DNA of 64,000 nucleotides, from contig NZ_JABRWJ010000005.1 of the NCBI RefSeq assembly GCF_013266755.1, forward strand, positions 496,001-560,000, written 5' to 3'. Position numbers and translations under genes: made by a program. The notes beneath the pieces are model-generated. The model had not been told where the DNA came from. It did not search any database and saw nothing but the letters and a program-made list of their open reading frames with translations. Positions 37,259 through 44,937 of the stretch are shown here, piece by piece. How positions within the stretch are numbered: the first letter of the stretch is position 1; each line of letters opens with the position of its first letter. Source of the stretch: Pseudaquabacterium terrae. Its GTDB lineage: Bacteria; Pseudomonadota; Gammaproteobacteria; Burkholderiales; Burkholderiaceae_C.

Positions 37259-37804
37259 ATGAAGTTCATCGAATCCCCTCACGACCAATGGCACGTCGCC
37301 GGCGGCGAAGACGGCCCGATCCAGAACCCGGCGCCGCGCGCCTTCACGCTGCTGAGCCTGGAGCAGTGGCATGCCGTGCGCGAGTCCTGGCCCGCGGGGC
37401 TGGCGACCGGCGTGATCGTGCCGAACGACACCGACATCGAGACGCTGGCGGCCGACCTGCCGCGCCTGTCGCTGATCGCACTGCAGTTCCCGAAGTGGAT
37501 CGACGGCCGCGCCTACAGCCAGGCGCGCCTACTGCGCTCACGCTACCGCTTCGCCGGCGAAGTGCGGGCCACCGGCGACGTGGTGGTCGACATGCTGCCG
37601 CTGCTGCAGCGCACCGGCTTCGATGCGGTGAAGCTGCGCCACGACCAGAAGGTCGACTCCGCGCGCCGTGCGCTGAACTTCTTTGCCGGCCACTACCAGG
37701 GCGACGTGAATCAGCGGCAACCGGCCTTCGCCCGCGACGTCGCGAGCGAGCTGCAGGCGCACGCACAACGCCAGGCCGACCAGTTCGTCGGCGAGGGGAT
37801 CTGA
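37259..37804 (+). CDS. DUF934 family protein of the cys operon
   Basis: A 181-residue DUF934 protein. The recognisable core is LPRLSLIALQFPKWIDGRAYSQARLLRSRYRFAGEVRATGDV, with DMLPLLQRTGFDAV later. Members are almost always encoded between cysI and cysH in betaproteobacteria, as here, and are thought to support sulfite reductase, but the biochemical role is not established. Eleven bases follow the cysI stop; two bases precede the cysH start. Confidence 0.88.
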   Translation: MKFIESPHDQWHVAGGEDGPIQNPAPRAFTLLSLEQWHAVRESWPAGLATGVIVPNDTDIETLAADLPRLSLIALQFPKWIDGRAYSQARLLRSRYRFAGEVRATGDVVVDMLPLLQRTGFDAVKLRHDQKVDSARRALNFFAGHYQGDVNQRQPAFARDVASELQAHAQRQADQFVGEGI

Positions 37805-37806
37805 GC

Positions 37807-38580
37807 ATGTCGGCGATCGCCCTCTACGCCCGCGCCACGCCCGGTTTCGACGAGCGCGTCGCCAACGCGCTCGCGCTGCTGCAGAGCGCGGCGACCGAAC
37901 ACCCCGGCCGCATCGTGCAAGCCACCAGCCTCGGCGCCGAGGACATGGTGATCACCGACCTGATCGCCCGCCACAAGCTGCACATCGCGATCGGCACGCT
38001 GGAGACCGGCAAGCTGCACCCCGAGACGGTCGCGCTGATCGGCCGCATCGAGCAGCGCTACCGCCTGAAGCTCGAGGTCTACCAGCCCAAGCACCAGGCC
38101 GTCGTGCACTTCGTCAAGCAGAACGGCGAAGAGCCGATGTACAAGAGCCTCGAGCTGCGCAAGGCCTGCTGCGGCCTGCGCAAGCTGGAGCCGCTGTCGC
38201 GCATGCTCGCCGACCGCAGCGCCTGGGTCACCGGCCTGCGCCGCGAGCAAAGTGATGCGCGCGGCGAGGTGCCGTTCCAGGACCACGACGACCAGGGCCG
38301 CGTGAAGCTCAATCCGCTCGCCGACTGGAGCTGGAACGACGTCTGGCACTACATCCAGAGCCACGACGTGCCCTACAACCCGCTGCACGACCAGTTCATG
38401 CCGAGCATCGGCTGCGCGCCGTGCACGCGCGCGATCGCCGTCGGCGAGGACTTCCGCTCCGGCCGCTGGTGGTGGGAACAAGAAAGCGCCAAGGAGTGCG
38501 GCCTGCACGTCAGCGGCGCCAGCGAAGAACAAGGCGGCGCGGTCAGCCTGCTGCAGCGCCCCGTGGAGAACCGTGTATGA
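37807..38580 (+). CDS. cysH: adenylyl-sulfate (APS) reductase, assimilatory
   Basis: A 257-residue CysH-type reductase. The four iron-sulfur cysteines are in LRKACCGLRK and GCAPCTRA, which marks the [4Fe-4S] APS-reducing class rather than the PAPS class. The catalytic cysteine is in the C-terminal ECGLH. It makes sulfite from adenylyl sulfate using thioredoxin. No APS kinase (cysC) is seen in the operon, in keeping with APS being the direct substrate. ATG 37807 follows the DUF934 stop by two bases; the stop overlaps the cysD start by four. Confidence 0.95.
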   Translation: MSAIALYARATPGFDERVANALALLQSAATEHPGRIVQATSLGAEDMVITDLIARHKLHIAIGTLETGKLHPETVALIGRIEQRYRLKLEVYQPKHQAVVHFVKQNGEEPMYKSLELRKACCGLRKLEPLSRMLADRSAWVTGLRREQSDARGEVPFQDHDDQGRVKLNPLADWSWNDVWHYIQSHDVPYNPLHDQFMPSIGCAPCTRAIAVGEDFRSGRWWWEQESAKECGLHVSGASEEQGGAVSLLQRPVENRV

Positions 38581-39536
38581 ATGCCCGCGTCGATCTCGAC
38601 CAACTGCTGCCCGAACTCGACCACCGCCACCTCGACTGGCTGGAAGAAGAGGCCATCTTCATCCTGCGCGAAGTCGCGGCGACCTTCGAGCGCCCGGCGC
38701 TGCTGTTCTCCGGCGGCAAGGATTCGTGCGTCGTCCTTCGGCTCGCCGAGAAGGCCTTCAAGACCCGCATCGCCGGCAACGACTTCAAGGGCAAGCTGCC
38801 CTTCCCGCTGCTGCACGTCGACACCGGCCACAACTTCCCCGAGGTCATCGAGTTCCGCGACCAGCGTGTCGCCGAGATGGGCGAGCGCCTCGTCGTCGGC
38901 CACCTCGAGGATTCGATCAAGCGCGGCACGATCCGCCTGGCCGACCCGATGGAATCGCGCAACGGCCACCAGACCGTCACGCTGCTCGAGGCGATCGAGG
39001 AGCACCGCTTCGACTGCCTGATCGGCGGCGCGCGGCGCGACGAGGAAAAGGCGCGCGCGAAGGAGCGCATCTTCAGCCACCGCGACAGCTTCGGCCAGTG
39101 GCAGCCGAAGGAGCAGCGGCCCGAGCTGTGGACGCTGTTCAACACCCGCCACCGCCCGGGAGAGCACTTCCGCTCGTTCCCGATCAGCAACTGGACCGAG
39201 CTCGACGTCTGGCTCTACATCGCACGCGAGAACATCCCGCTGCCGGGCCTGTACTTCGCGCACCAGCGCGAGGTGATCCGCCGCAAGGGCCTGCTGGTGC
39301 CGGTGACGCACGTGACGCCGCCGCAGCAGGGCGAGACGGTCGAGACCGCGACGGTGCGCTTCCGTACCGTCGGCGACATGACCTGCACCTGCCCGGTCGA
39401 GAGCGAAGCCGAGACCGCCGCCGACATCGTCGCCGAGACGCTGACCGTCACCGTCAGCGAGCGCGGCGCGACTCGCATGGACGACCGCACCTCCGATGCC
39501 TCGATGGAGCGGCGCAAGAAGGAAGGTTATTTCTGA
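38577..39536 (+). CDS. cysD: sulfate adenylyltransferase subunit 2
   Basis: A 319-residue ATP sulfurylase small subunit of the PAPS-reductase fold. The PP-loop SGGKDSCVVLRLAEKAF and the downstream GGARRDEEKARAKER, SHRDSFGQWQPKEQRPELW and FPISNWTELDVWLYI segments are typical. With CysN it makes APS from sulfate and ATP. The ATG at 38577 overlaps the cysH stop (ATGA), and its stop shares one base with the cysN start (TGATG). Confidence 0.96.
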   Translation: MNARVDLDQLLPELDHRHLDWLEEEAIFILREVAATFERPALLFSGGKDSCVVLRLAEKAFKTRIAGNDFKGKLPFPLLHVDTGHNFPEVIEFRDQRVAEMGERLVVGHLEDSIKRGTIRLADPMESRNGHQTVTLLEAIEEHRFDCLIGGARRDEEKARAKERIFSHRDSFGQWQPKEQRPELWTLFNTRHRPGEHFRSFPISNWTELDVWLYIARENIPLPGLYFAHQREVIRRKGLLVPVTHVTPPQQGETVETATVRFRTVGDMTCTCPVESEAETAADIVAETLTVTVSERGATRMDDRTSDASMERRKKEGYF

Positions 39537-40831
39537 TGAGTGCCGTGTTGAAGCAGCCCGACCACCGGGCCCTGAGATTCCTCACCGCCGGCAGCGTCGA
39601 CGACGGCAAGAGCACGCTGATCGGCCGCCTGCTGTTCGACGCGCAGGCGATCCTCGCCGACCAGCTCGACCACCTGCACAAGCGCGCGGCCGGCGAGCCG
39701 ATCGACCTGTCGCTGCTGACCGACGGCCTCGAGGCCGAGCGCGAGCAGGGCATCACGATCGACGTGGCGTACCGCTACTTCGCGACGCGCCAGCGCAAGT
39801 TCATCATCGCCGACGCGCCGGGCCACGAGCAGTACACGCGCAACATGGTCACCGCCGCCGCCGGCAGCGATGCCGCCGTGGTGCTGGTCGACATCACGAA
39901 GATCGACTGGCGCGCTCCCGTCGTGCAGCTGCTGCCGCAGACGCGGCGCCATGCGCTGCTGGCGCACCTGCTGCGCGTGCCGAGCATCGTCTTCGCAGTC
40001 AACAAGCTCGATGCGGTGGACGAGCCGCAAGCCGCTTTCGAGGCCACGCAAACGGCGCTGCTGGCCTTCGCCGAGGAAGCCGGCATTCGCGGCGTGGCCG
40101 GCATCATCCCGGTCAGCGCGCTGCGCGGCGACAACGTCACGCAGAAACTCGACGCCGCGTGGTACGACGGCCCGTCGCTGCTGCAATTGCTGGAGTCGCT
40201 GCCGACGACGCAGGAGCGCACCATCGGTGAGCTGCTGCAACCGGTGCAATACGTGGCCCGTGATGCTGGCATCGAGGCGGACGGCGCCGGCCACCAGCCG
40301 CGCGTGTTCTGGGGCCGCATCGCCCACGGCAGCGTGCGCGCCGGCGACCCGGTGCAGGTCTTCCCCAGCGGCGAGCAGGCCACCGTCGCCGAAGTGCGCC
40401 GCGCCGGCAGCACTGTCGCGTCAGCGCAGGCTGGCGAATCGGCCGGCATCGTGCTCGACCGCCAGCTCGACATCTCGCGCGGCGACTGGATCGGCAGCCC
40501 CGGCAGCCTGAAACCCACGCAGCGCTTCGACGCCACGCTGGCCTGGCTCGACACCGAGCCGGCGCAGCCGGGCCGCAAGTACTGGGTGCGCCACGGCAAC
40601 CGCTGGTGCCAAGCCCGCATCGCGGCGATCGAGCACCGGCTCGACATCCACACGCTCGAGCCGACCGAGGCGCACGAGCTGGCCGTTAACGAGATCGGCC
40701 ACGTGACGGTCGAGCTGCAGCAGCCGCTGCCGCTCGAAGCCTACGAGACCAACCGCGTCGGCGGCGCGCTGATCGTCGTCGACCCGGCGAGCAACCGCAC
40801 CAGCGGCGCGCTGCTGGTGCGCAAGACCTAA
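39536..40831 (+). CDS. cysN: sulfate adenylyltransferase subunit 1 (GTPase)
   Basis: A 431-residue EF-Tu-like GTPase. G1 is GSVDDGKSTLIGRLL, the switch region EREQGITIDVAYRYF, G3 DAPGHEQYTRNM and G4 NKLD. GTP hydrolysis drives APS formation with CysD. The C-terminal beta-barrel ends normally and there is no fused APS kinase domain. Last gene of the cys run; followed after a repeat element by the siroheme methyltransferase gene. Confidence 0.95.
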   Translation: MSAVLKQPDHRALRFLTAGSVDDGKSTLIGRLLFDAQAILADQLDHLHKRAAGEPIDLSLLTDGLEAEREQGITIDVAYRYFATRQRKFIIADAPGHEQYTRNMVTAAAGSDAAVVLVDITKIDWRAPVVQLLPQTRRHALLAHLLRVPSIVFAVNKLDAVDEPQAAFEATQTALLAFAEEAGIRGVAGIIPVSALRGDNVTQKLDAAWYDGPSLLQLLESLPTTQERTIGELLQPVQYVARDAGIEADGAGHQPRVFWGRIAHGSVRAGDPVQVFPSGEQATVAEVRRAGSTVASAQAGESAGIVLDRQLDISRGDWIGSPGSLKPTQRFDATLAWLDTEPAQPGRKYWVRHGNRWCQARIAAIEHRLDIHTLEPTEAHELAVNEIGHVTVELQQPLPLEAYETNRVGGALIVVDPASNRTSGALLVRKT

Positions 40832-40837
40832 CGACAT

Positions 40838-40914
40838 GAAGCCCCCACGCTCACTTCGTTCGCTGCCCCCCGAGGGGGCGCGTCAGTGCCTTCGGGCGGC
40901 CGGGCGGCACTGAC
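40838..40914. repeat. GC-rich intergenic repeat element with hairpins, ending at the cobA start
   Basis: The stretch begins with GCCCCCACGCTCACTTCG and contains CCCCC-CGA-GGGGG, wording I know as a common intergenic repeat in Comamonadaceae and related genomes. It continues into a perfect 9-base hairpin GTCAGTGCC (40882-40890) / GGCACTGAC (40906-40914). The hairpin ends on the base before the cobA ATG, so the ribosome site region is inside the stem-loop. Confidence 0.6.
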
Positions 40915-41664
40915 ATGGGACGCGTGATCTTCATCGGCGCCGGCCCCGGTTCGGCCGACCTGATCACCGTGCGGGGCGTGCGCCGGCTCGCCGAGGCCGA
41001 CGTCGTGCTGTTCGACGCGCTGACCGATCCCGCGCTGCGCGAGCTCGCGCCGCGGGCGCGCTGGGTCGACGTCGGCAAGCGCGGCTTCGGCCGGGCGGCG
41101 AACCAGGAGGCGATCAACGCCCGCCTGGTGCGCGAGGCGCAAAGCCACGCCTGCGTCGTCCGCCTGAAGGGCGGCGACCCGAGCGTCTTCGGCCGCCTCG
41201 AAGAAGAGCTGCAGGCGCTCACCGAACAGGGCATCCCGTTCGAGATCGTGCCCGGCGTCACCGCGGCGCTGGCCGCTGCGGCCGACAGCGCCCGCCCGCT
41301 GACGCGCCGCGGCAGTGGCCGCAGCGTGAGCCTGACGACCGCGATGACGCAGCTCGGCACGCTGCAGGCCACGCGCAGCGCCGACACCGAGGTCTTCTAC
41401 ATGGCCGGCCGCCAGCTCGGCGCGCTGTCGCGCAAGCTGCGCGAAGCCGGCTGGCCGGCCGATGCGCCGGCTTGCGTCGTCTCGCGCGCCGGCTGGCCCG
41501 ATGCGATCACCAGCGCGCACCGCGTCGACACGCTGGCCGATGCCGCCGTGCTGCACGCCGGCCGCCCGGCGGTGGTCACGGTGGGCGCCGGCGCCGCAGC
41601 GCTCGCCCCGCGCACAACGCCGGCCGATGCCTCGGCGACATCGCTGCACATGCCGGCGCCGTAA
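40915..41664 (+). CDS. cobA: uroporphyrinogen-III C-methyltransferase
   Basis: A 249-residue SAM-dependent methyltransferase that converts uroporphyrinogen III to precorrin-2, the first step to siroheme, the cofactor of CysI. SAM-site and substrate motifs are [27 protein letters not shown] and [10 protein letters not shown]. It lacks the dehydrogenase/ferrochelatase half of CysG, so that function must be elsewhere. The start codon directly follows a hairpin that could hide the ribosome site. Position after cysN fits siroheme supply. Confidence 0.92.
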   Translation: MGRVIFIGAGPGSADLITVRGVRRLAEADVVLFDALTDPALRELAPRARWVDVGKRGFGRAANQEAINARLVREAQSHACVVRLKGGDPSVFGRLEEELQALTEQGIPFEIVPGVTAALAAAADSARPLTRRGSGRSVSLTTAMTQLGTLQATRSADTEVFYMAGRQLGALSRKLREAGWPADAPACVVSRAGWPDAITSAHRVDTLADAAVLHAGRPAVVTVGAGAAALAPRTTPADASATSLHMPAP

Positions 41665-41667
41665 AAT
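41662..41667 (+). promoter_or_regulatory. possible -10 element of the ferredoxin gene
   Basis: TAAAAT overlaps the cobA stop codon, 48 bases before the fdxA ATG. No convincing -35 is present at the right distance, so this is a weak call. Confidence 0.3.
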
Positions 41668-41714
41668 CCGCCCTTCGTCGCTGTTCCTCGCCGAAAACAA
41701 CCTGGTCCGCTCCC

Positions 41715-42038
41715 ATGACTCACGTCGTCACCGAATCGTGCATCCGCTGCAAGTACACCGACTGCGTCGACGTCTGTCCGGTCGATTGCTTCCGTGAAGG
41801 CCCCAACTTCCTGACCATCGATCCCGACGAGTGCATCGATTGCGCCGTGTGCATCCCCGAGTGCCCGGTCAACGCGATCCTGCCCGAGGAAGACGTGCCC
41901 AGCGATCAGCTGGCGTTCATCAAGCTCAACGCCGACCTCGCCAAGAACTGGCCGAGCATCACCAAGCGCAAGGCGCCGCTGCCCGATGCCGACGACTGGA
42001 AAGACCGCAAGGACAAGATATCCGAGCTGATCCGCTGA
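41715..42038 (+). CDS. fdxA: 7Fe ferredoxin, FdxA type
   Basis: A 107-residue ferredoxin very close to Azotobacter ferredoxin I. The cysteines are in [20 protein letters not shown] and [18 protein letters not shown], giving one [3Fe-4S] and one [4Fe-4S] cluster. The C-terminal [15 protein letters not shown] is also typical. It carries single electrons in the cytosol. It lies between cobA and a ferredoxin-NADP reductase gene and may serve sulfite reductase, though this is inference. Confidence 0.96.
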   Translation: MTHVVTESCIRCKYTDCVDVCPVDCFREGPNFLTIDPDECIDCAVCIPECPVNAILPEEDVPSDQLAFIKLNADLAKNWPSITKRKAPLPDADDWKDRKDKISELIR

Positions 42039-42065
42039 TCTGCTGAGCCGGGAGCTCATCGTCCG

Positions 42066-43115
42066 ATGATCGAGACAGACGCCGTCATCGTCGGCGCCGG
42101 GCCGGTCGGCCTGTTCCAGGTCTTCGAACTCGGCTTGCTCGAAATCAAGGCGCACATCGTCGACTCGCTCGCCTACCCCGGCGGCCAGTGCATCGAGCTG
42201 TACCCCGACAAGCCGATCTACGACATCCCCGCGGTGCCGATGTGCACCGGCCGCGAGTTGACCGACAGCCTGCTCAAGCAGATCGAGCCCTTCGGCGCGA
42301 CATTCCATCTGGGCCAGGAAGTCACGCGCGTCCAGCGTCAGGCCGACGACCGCTTCCTCGTCGAGACCAGCAAAGGCACGCAGTTCCTGACCAAGACCGT
42401 CTTCGTCGCCGGCGGCGTCGGCGCGTTCCAGCCGCGGCAGCTGAAGGTCGACGGGCTCGACACCTACCTCGACACGCAGGTCTTCTACCGCGTGCGTGAC
42501 CCCGCAGCCTTCGCCGGCAAGGAGCTGGTGATCGTCGGCGGCGGCGACTCTGCCCTCGACTGGGCGCTCAATTTCGCGCAGGAGGGGCCGCACCAGGCCG
42601 CCAGCGTGATCCTGATCCACCGGCGCGACGGCTTCCGCGCCGCGCCCGCCTCGGTCGCCAAGATGCGCGAGATGTGCGAGGCGCTGCAGATGCAGTTCAT
42701 CGTCGGCCAGCCCACCGGCATCGAAGAAGCCGACGGCCGGCTGACCGGCCTGAAGGTCACCGGCAGCGACGCGGTGACGCGCATCGTGCCGCTGCAGGCG
42801 CTGCTGGTCTTCTTCGGCCTGAGCCCGAAACTCGGGCCGATCGCCGACTGGGGCCTCGGCATCGAACGCAAGCAGGTGGTCGTCGACACCGAGAAGTTCG
42901 AGACCAACGAGCCGGGCATCTTCGCCGTCGGCGACGTCAACACCTACCCGGGCAAGAAGAAGCTGATCCTGTCCGGCTTCCACGAGGCGGCGCTGGCCGC
43001 CTTCGGCGCCGCGCCCTATGTCTTCCCGGACAAGCGCGTGATGCTGCAGTACACGACGACGAGCCCGAAGCTGCACAAGGTGCTGGGCGTCGAGACGCCG
43101 ACGTTCGACGACTAG
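42066..43115 (+). CDS. ferredoxin/flavodoxin-NADP+ reductase, thioredoxin-reductase-like type
   Basis: A 349-residue FAD enzyme. FAD site: [17 protein letters not shown] and [24 protein letters not shown] site: [16 protein letters not shown]. The C-terminal [17 protein letters not shown] completes FAD binding. It lacks the CxxC of true thioredoxin reductase, so it belongs to the TrxR-like ferredoxin-NADP reductases. It lies 27 bases after the ferredoxin gene, a natural redox pair. Confidence 0.92.
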   Translation: MIETDAVIVGAGPVGLFQVFELGLLEIKAHIVDSLAYPGGQCIELYPDKPIYDIPAVPMCTGRELTDSLLKQIEPFGATFHLGQEVTRVQRQADDRFLVETSKGTQFLTKTVFVAGGVGAFQPRQLKVDGLDTYLDTQVFYRVRDPAAFAGKELVIVGGGDSALDWALNFAQEGPHQAASVILIHRRDGFRAAPASVAKMREMCEALQMQFIVGQPTGIEEADGRLTGLKVTGSDAVTRIVPLQALLVFFGLSPKLGPIADWGLGIERKQVVVDTEKFETNEPGIFAVGDVNTYPGKKKLILSGFHEAALAAFGAAPYVFPDKRVMLQYTTTSPKLHKVLGVETPTFDD

Positions 43116-43180
43116 AGGTGGCGAGCGACCGTTGAAGTGCCGGGCCCGGGTGCGTTGATGATTGCGCCCGGCGCCGCCCA

Positions 43181-44578
43181 TCATCCCGCCCTGACCGCAT
43201 GCAGCCCGCCGGGCGCGAGCCCGGCGGGCAGCGCCTCGGTCACCAGGCGGCCGGCGAGCGCGGCGTGCGTCGGCGCGTCGACGACGATCGGATGCGCGCG
43301 GTCGGCGGTCAGCACGGCGATCTGCGCCGCGCGCTCGAGCGTCGCGCCGGCGCAGGTGTACGCGGTGCGGCGCGGCGCGCCGGTGTAGCCGGCCACCAGC
43401 TCGCCGCTGGCGATGCCGATGCCCAGCGCCACCGGCGGTCGCGACCGTGCGGCGCGCTCGGCGTTGAACAGCTCGACCATCTCCGCCATCTCCAGCGCGG
43501 CCCGCACCGCGGCGCGGGCGGCGTCGGCCGGGTCGGGCAGCGCCAGCGGCGCGCCGAACAGCGCGACCAGCGTGTCGCCGCCGACCAGGTTCACGACGCC
43601 GCCGTGCGCGAGCACCGCGTCGAACATCAGCGTGTGCCAGCTGTCGAGCGCCTCCAGCGTGTCCTCCGGCGGCGCGGCCTGCGCCAGCGCGGCCAGACCG
43701 TGCAGCCGCGCCTGCAGCACGCTGGCCTGCACGCGCGCCGCGCCGGTGGCGGGCGGGCCCGCGTCGACCGGCGCCGCGCCGGCGGCCAGGCGCTCGATCA
43801 GGGCCTTCTGCTGGTCGCGCAGCCGCTTCTTCTCGAGGCTGGAGGTCACGCGGGCCTTCAGCAGCACCGGGTTCACCGGCTTCGACAGGTAGTCGTCGGC
43901 GCCGAGCGCGATGCAGCGCGCGACGCTGGCCACGCCCTCGACCGAGCTGGTGACGATCACCGGCAGGTCGCGCAGGTCGGCATCGGCCGCGAGCTGTTCC
44001 AGCACCGCGAAGCCGTCCAGTCCCGGCATCTCCAGGTCCAGCAGCAGCAGCTCGAAGCGCTCGCGCCGCAGCAGCGCCAGCGCCTGCGCGCCGTCCTCGA
44101 CGCCGGCGACACGGTGCCCCATCAGCTCGAGCGCACGGCACAGCAGCAGCCGGTTGACCTTGTTGTCGTCGGCCACCAGCAGCTGCGGCGGGCCGGCCGC
44201 GGGCGCGGCTGGCAGCGCCGCGCGCGCCGGGGCGGCGGGCGGCGCGGGGGGACTGTCCTGCGCGGTGGCCGCGGCGGTGAAGCGGTAGCCGCGGCCGGGA
44301 ATGGTCGCGATGACCTGCGCGCCGAGCAGCTTGCGCAGCATCGAGACCTGCACCTGCAGGTTGTTCTCCTCGACCACCAGCCCCGGCCAGACGAGCTCGA
44401 TCAGCTCGCTCTTGGAGACCAGGCGGTCGCGCCGCTCGACCAGCACCGCGAGCACGTCGAACGCGCGGCTGCCGAGCGCGACCGGCGCGCCGTCGATCAG
44501 CAGCTGCCGCTGCGCCAGGCGGATCTCGAAGCGGCCGAAGCGCGCCGGGTCGGTTGCGGTGAGGTTCGTGTCGCTCAT
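43181..44578 (-). CDS. wHTH-REC-adenylate/guanylate cyclase-fold response regulator with degenerate cyclase domain
   Basis: A 465-residue three-domain protein. Residues 8-102 are an OmpR/CadC-type winged helix (SELIELVWPGLVVEENNLQVQVSMLRKLL, IPGRGYRF). Residues 132-255 are a receiver with DD138-139, phospho-Asp181 and Lys233. Residues 284-445 are a class III cyclase fold in which the first metal Asp is replaced (VLQARLHG, Ala290), while the second is kept (GGDTLVALFG, Asp335), and the NxxxR pair is replaced (Glu415, Gln419). Nucleotide cyclisation is therefore unlikely. Its start overlaps the HPt stop (ATGA), so it is the probable end of the phosphorelay. Confidence 0.85.
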   Translation of the reverse strand: MSDTNLTATDPARFGRFEIRLAQRQLLIDGAPVALGSRAFDVLAVLVERRDRLVSKSELIELVWPGLVVEENNLQVQVSMLRKLLGAQVIATIPGRGYRFTAAATAQDSPPAPPAAPARAALPAAPAAGPPQLLVADDNKVNRLLLCRALELMGHRVAGVEDGAQALALLRRERFELLLLDLEMPGLDGFAVLEQLAADADLRDLPVIVTSSVEGVASVARCIALGADDYLSKPVNPVLLKARVTSSLEKKRLRDQQKALIERLAAGAAPVDAGPPATGAARVQASVLQARLHGLAALAQAAPPEDTLEALDSWHTLMFDAVLAHGGVVNLVGGDTLVALFGAPLALPDPADAARAAVRAALEMAEMVELFNAERAARSRPPVALGIGIASGELVAGYTGAPRRTAYTCAGATLERAAQIAVLTADRAHPIVVDAPTHAALAGRLVTEALPAGLAPGGLHAVRAG

Positions 44579-44937
44579 GCCGGCGTCCCGCTCGTCCCGC
44601 TCGCGAGGGCGCGCAGCGCCGCCAGCGCGGCGGCGAGCTCGGCTGCGAGTGCGTCGATGCCGCTCACATCGGGCGGCAGGCCATCGAGCTCGAGCGTGCG
44701 CGCGCGCTCGGCGAGACCGACGGCGCCGAAGGCGTTGGCGTTGCTCTTCAGCGAGTGCGCGGCGCGGCGGAAGCGCTCGGCCGCGCCCGCGGCCCGCGCG
44801 GCGCGCAGCTCGTCGATCAGCGGCGGCGCTTCCTCGCCGAAGGTGCCGACCAGGTCAGCGACGAAGTCGGCGCCGGTCAGGCGCTGCAGGTCGGCGAACA
44901 CGCTGCGGTCGATCACGGTGAGGTTCATGGCGGTCAT
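44575..44937 (-). CDS. histidine phosphotransfer (HPt) protein
   Basis: A 120-residue stand-alone HPt domain. The phospho-accepting His is in [17 protein letters not shown], in a four-helix bundle setting. The ATG at 44937 overlaps the hybrid-kinase stop, and its stop overlaps the start of the wHTH-REC-cyclase gene; both overlaps are ATGA. It should carry phosphate from the kinase receiver domains to the downstream regulator. Confidence 0.9.
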   Translation of the reverse strand: MTAMNLTVIDRSVFADLQRLTGADFVADLVGTFGEEAPPLIDELRAARAAGAAERFRRAAHSLKSNANAFGAVGLAERARTLELDGLPPDVSGIDALAAELAAALAALRALASGTSGTPA

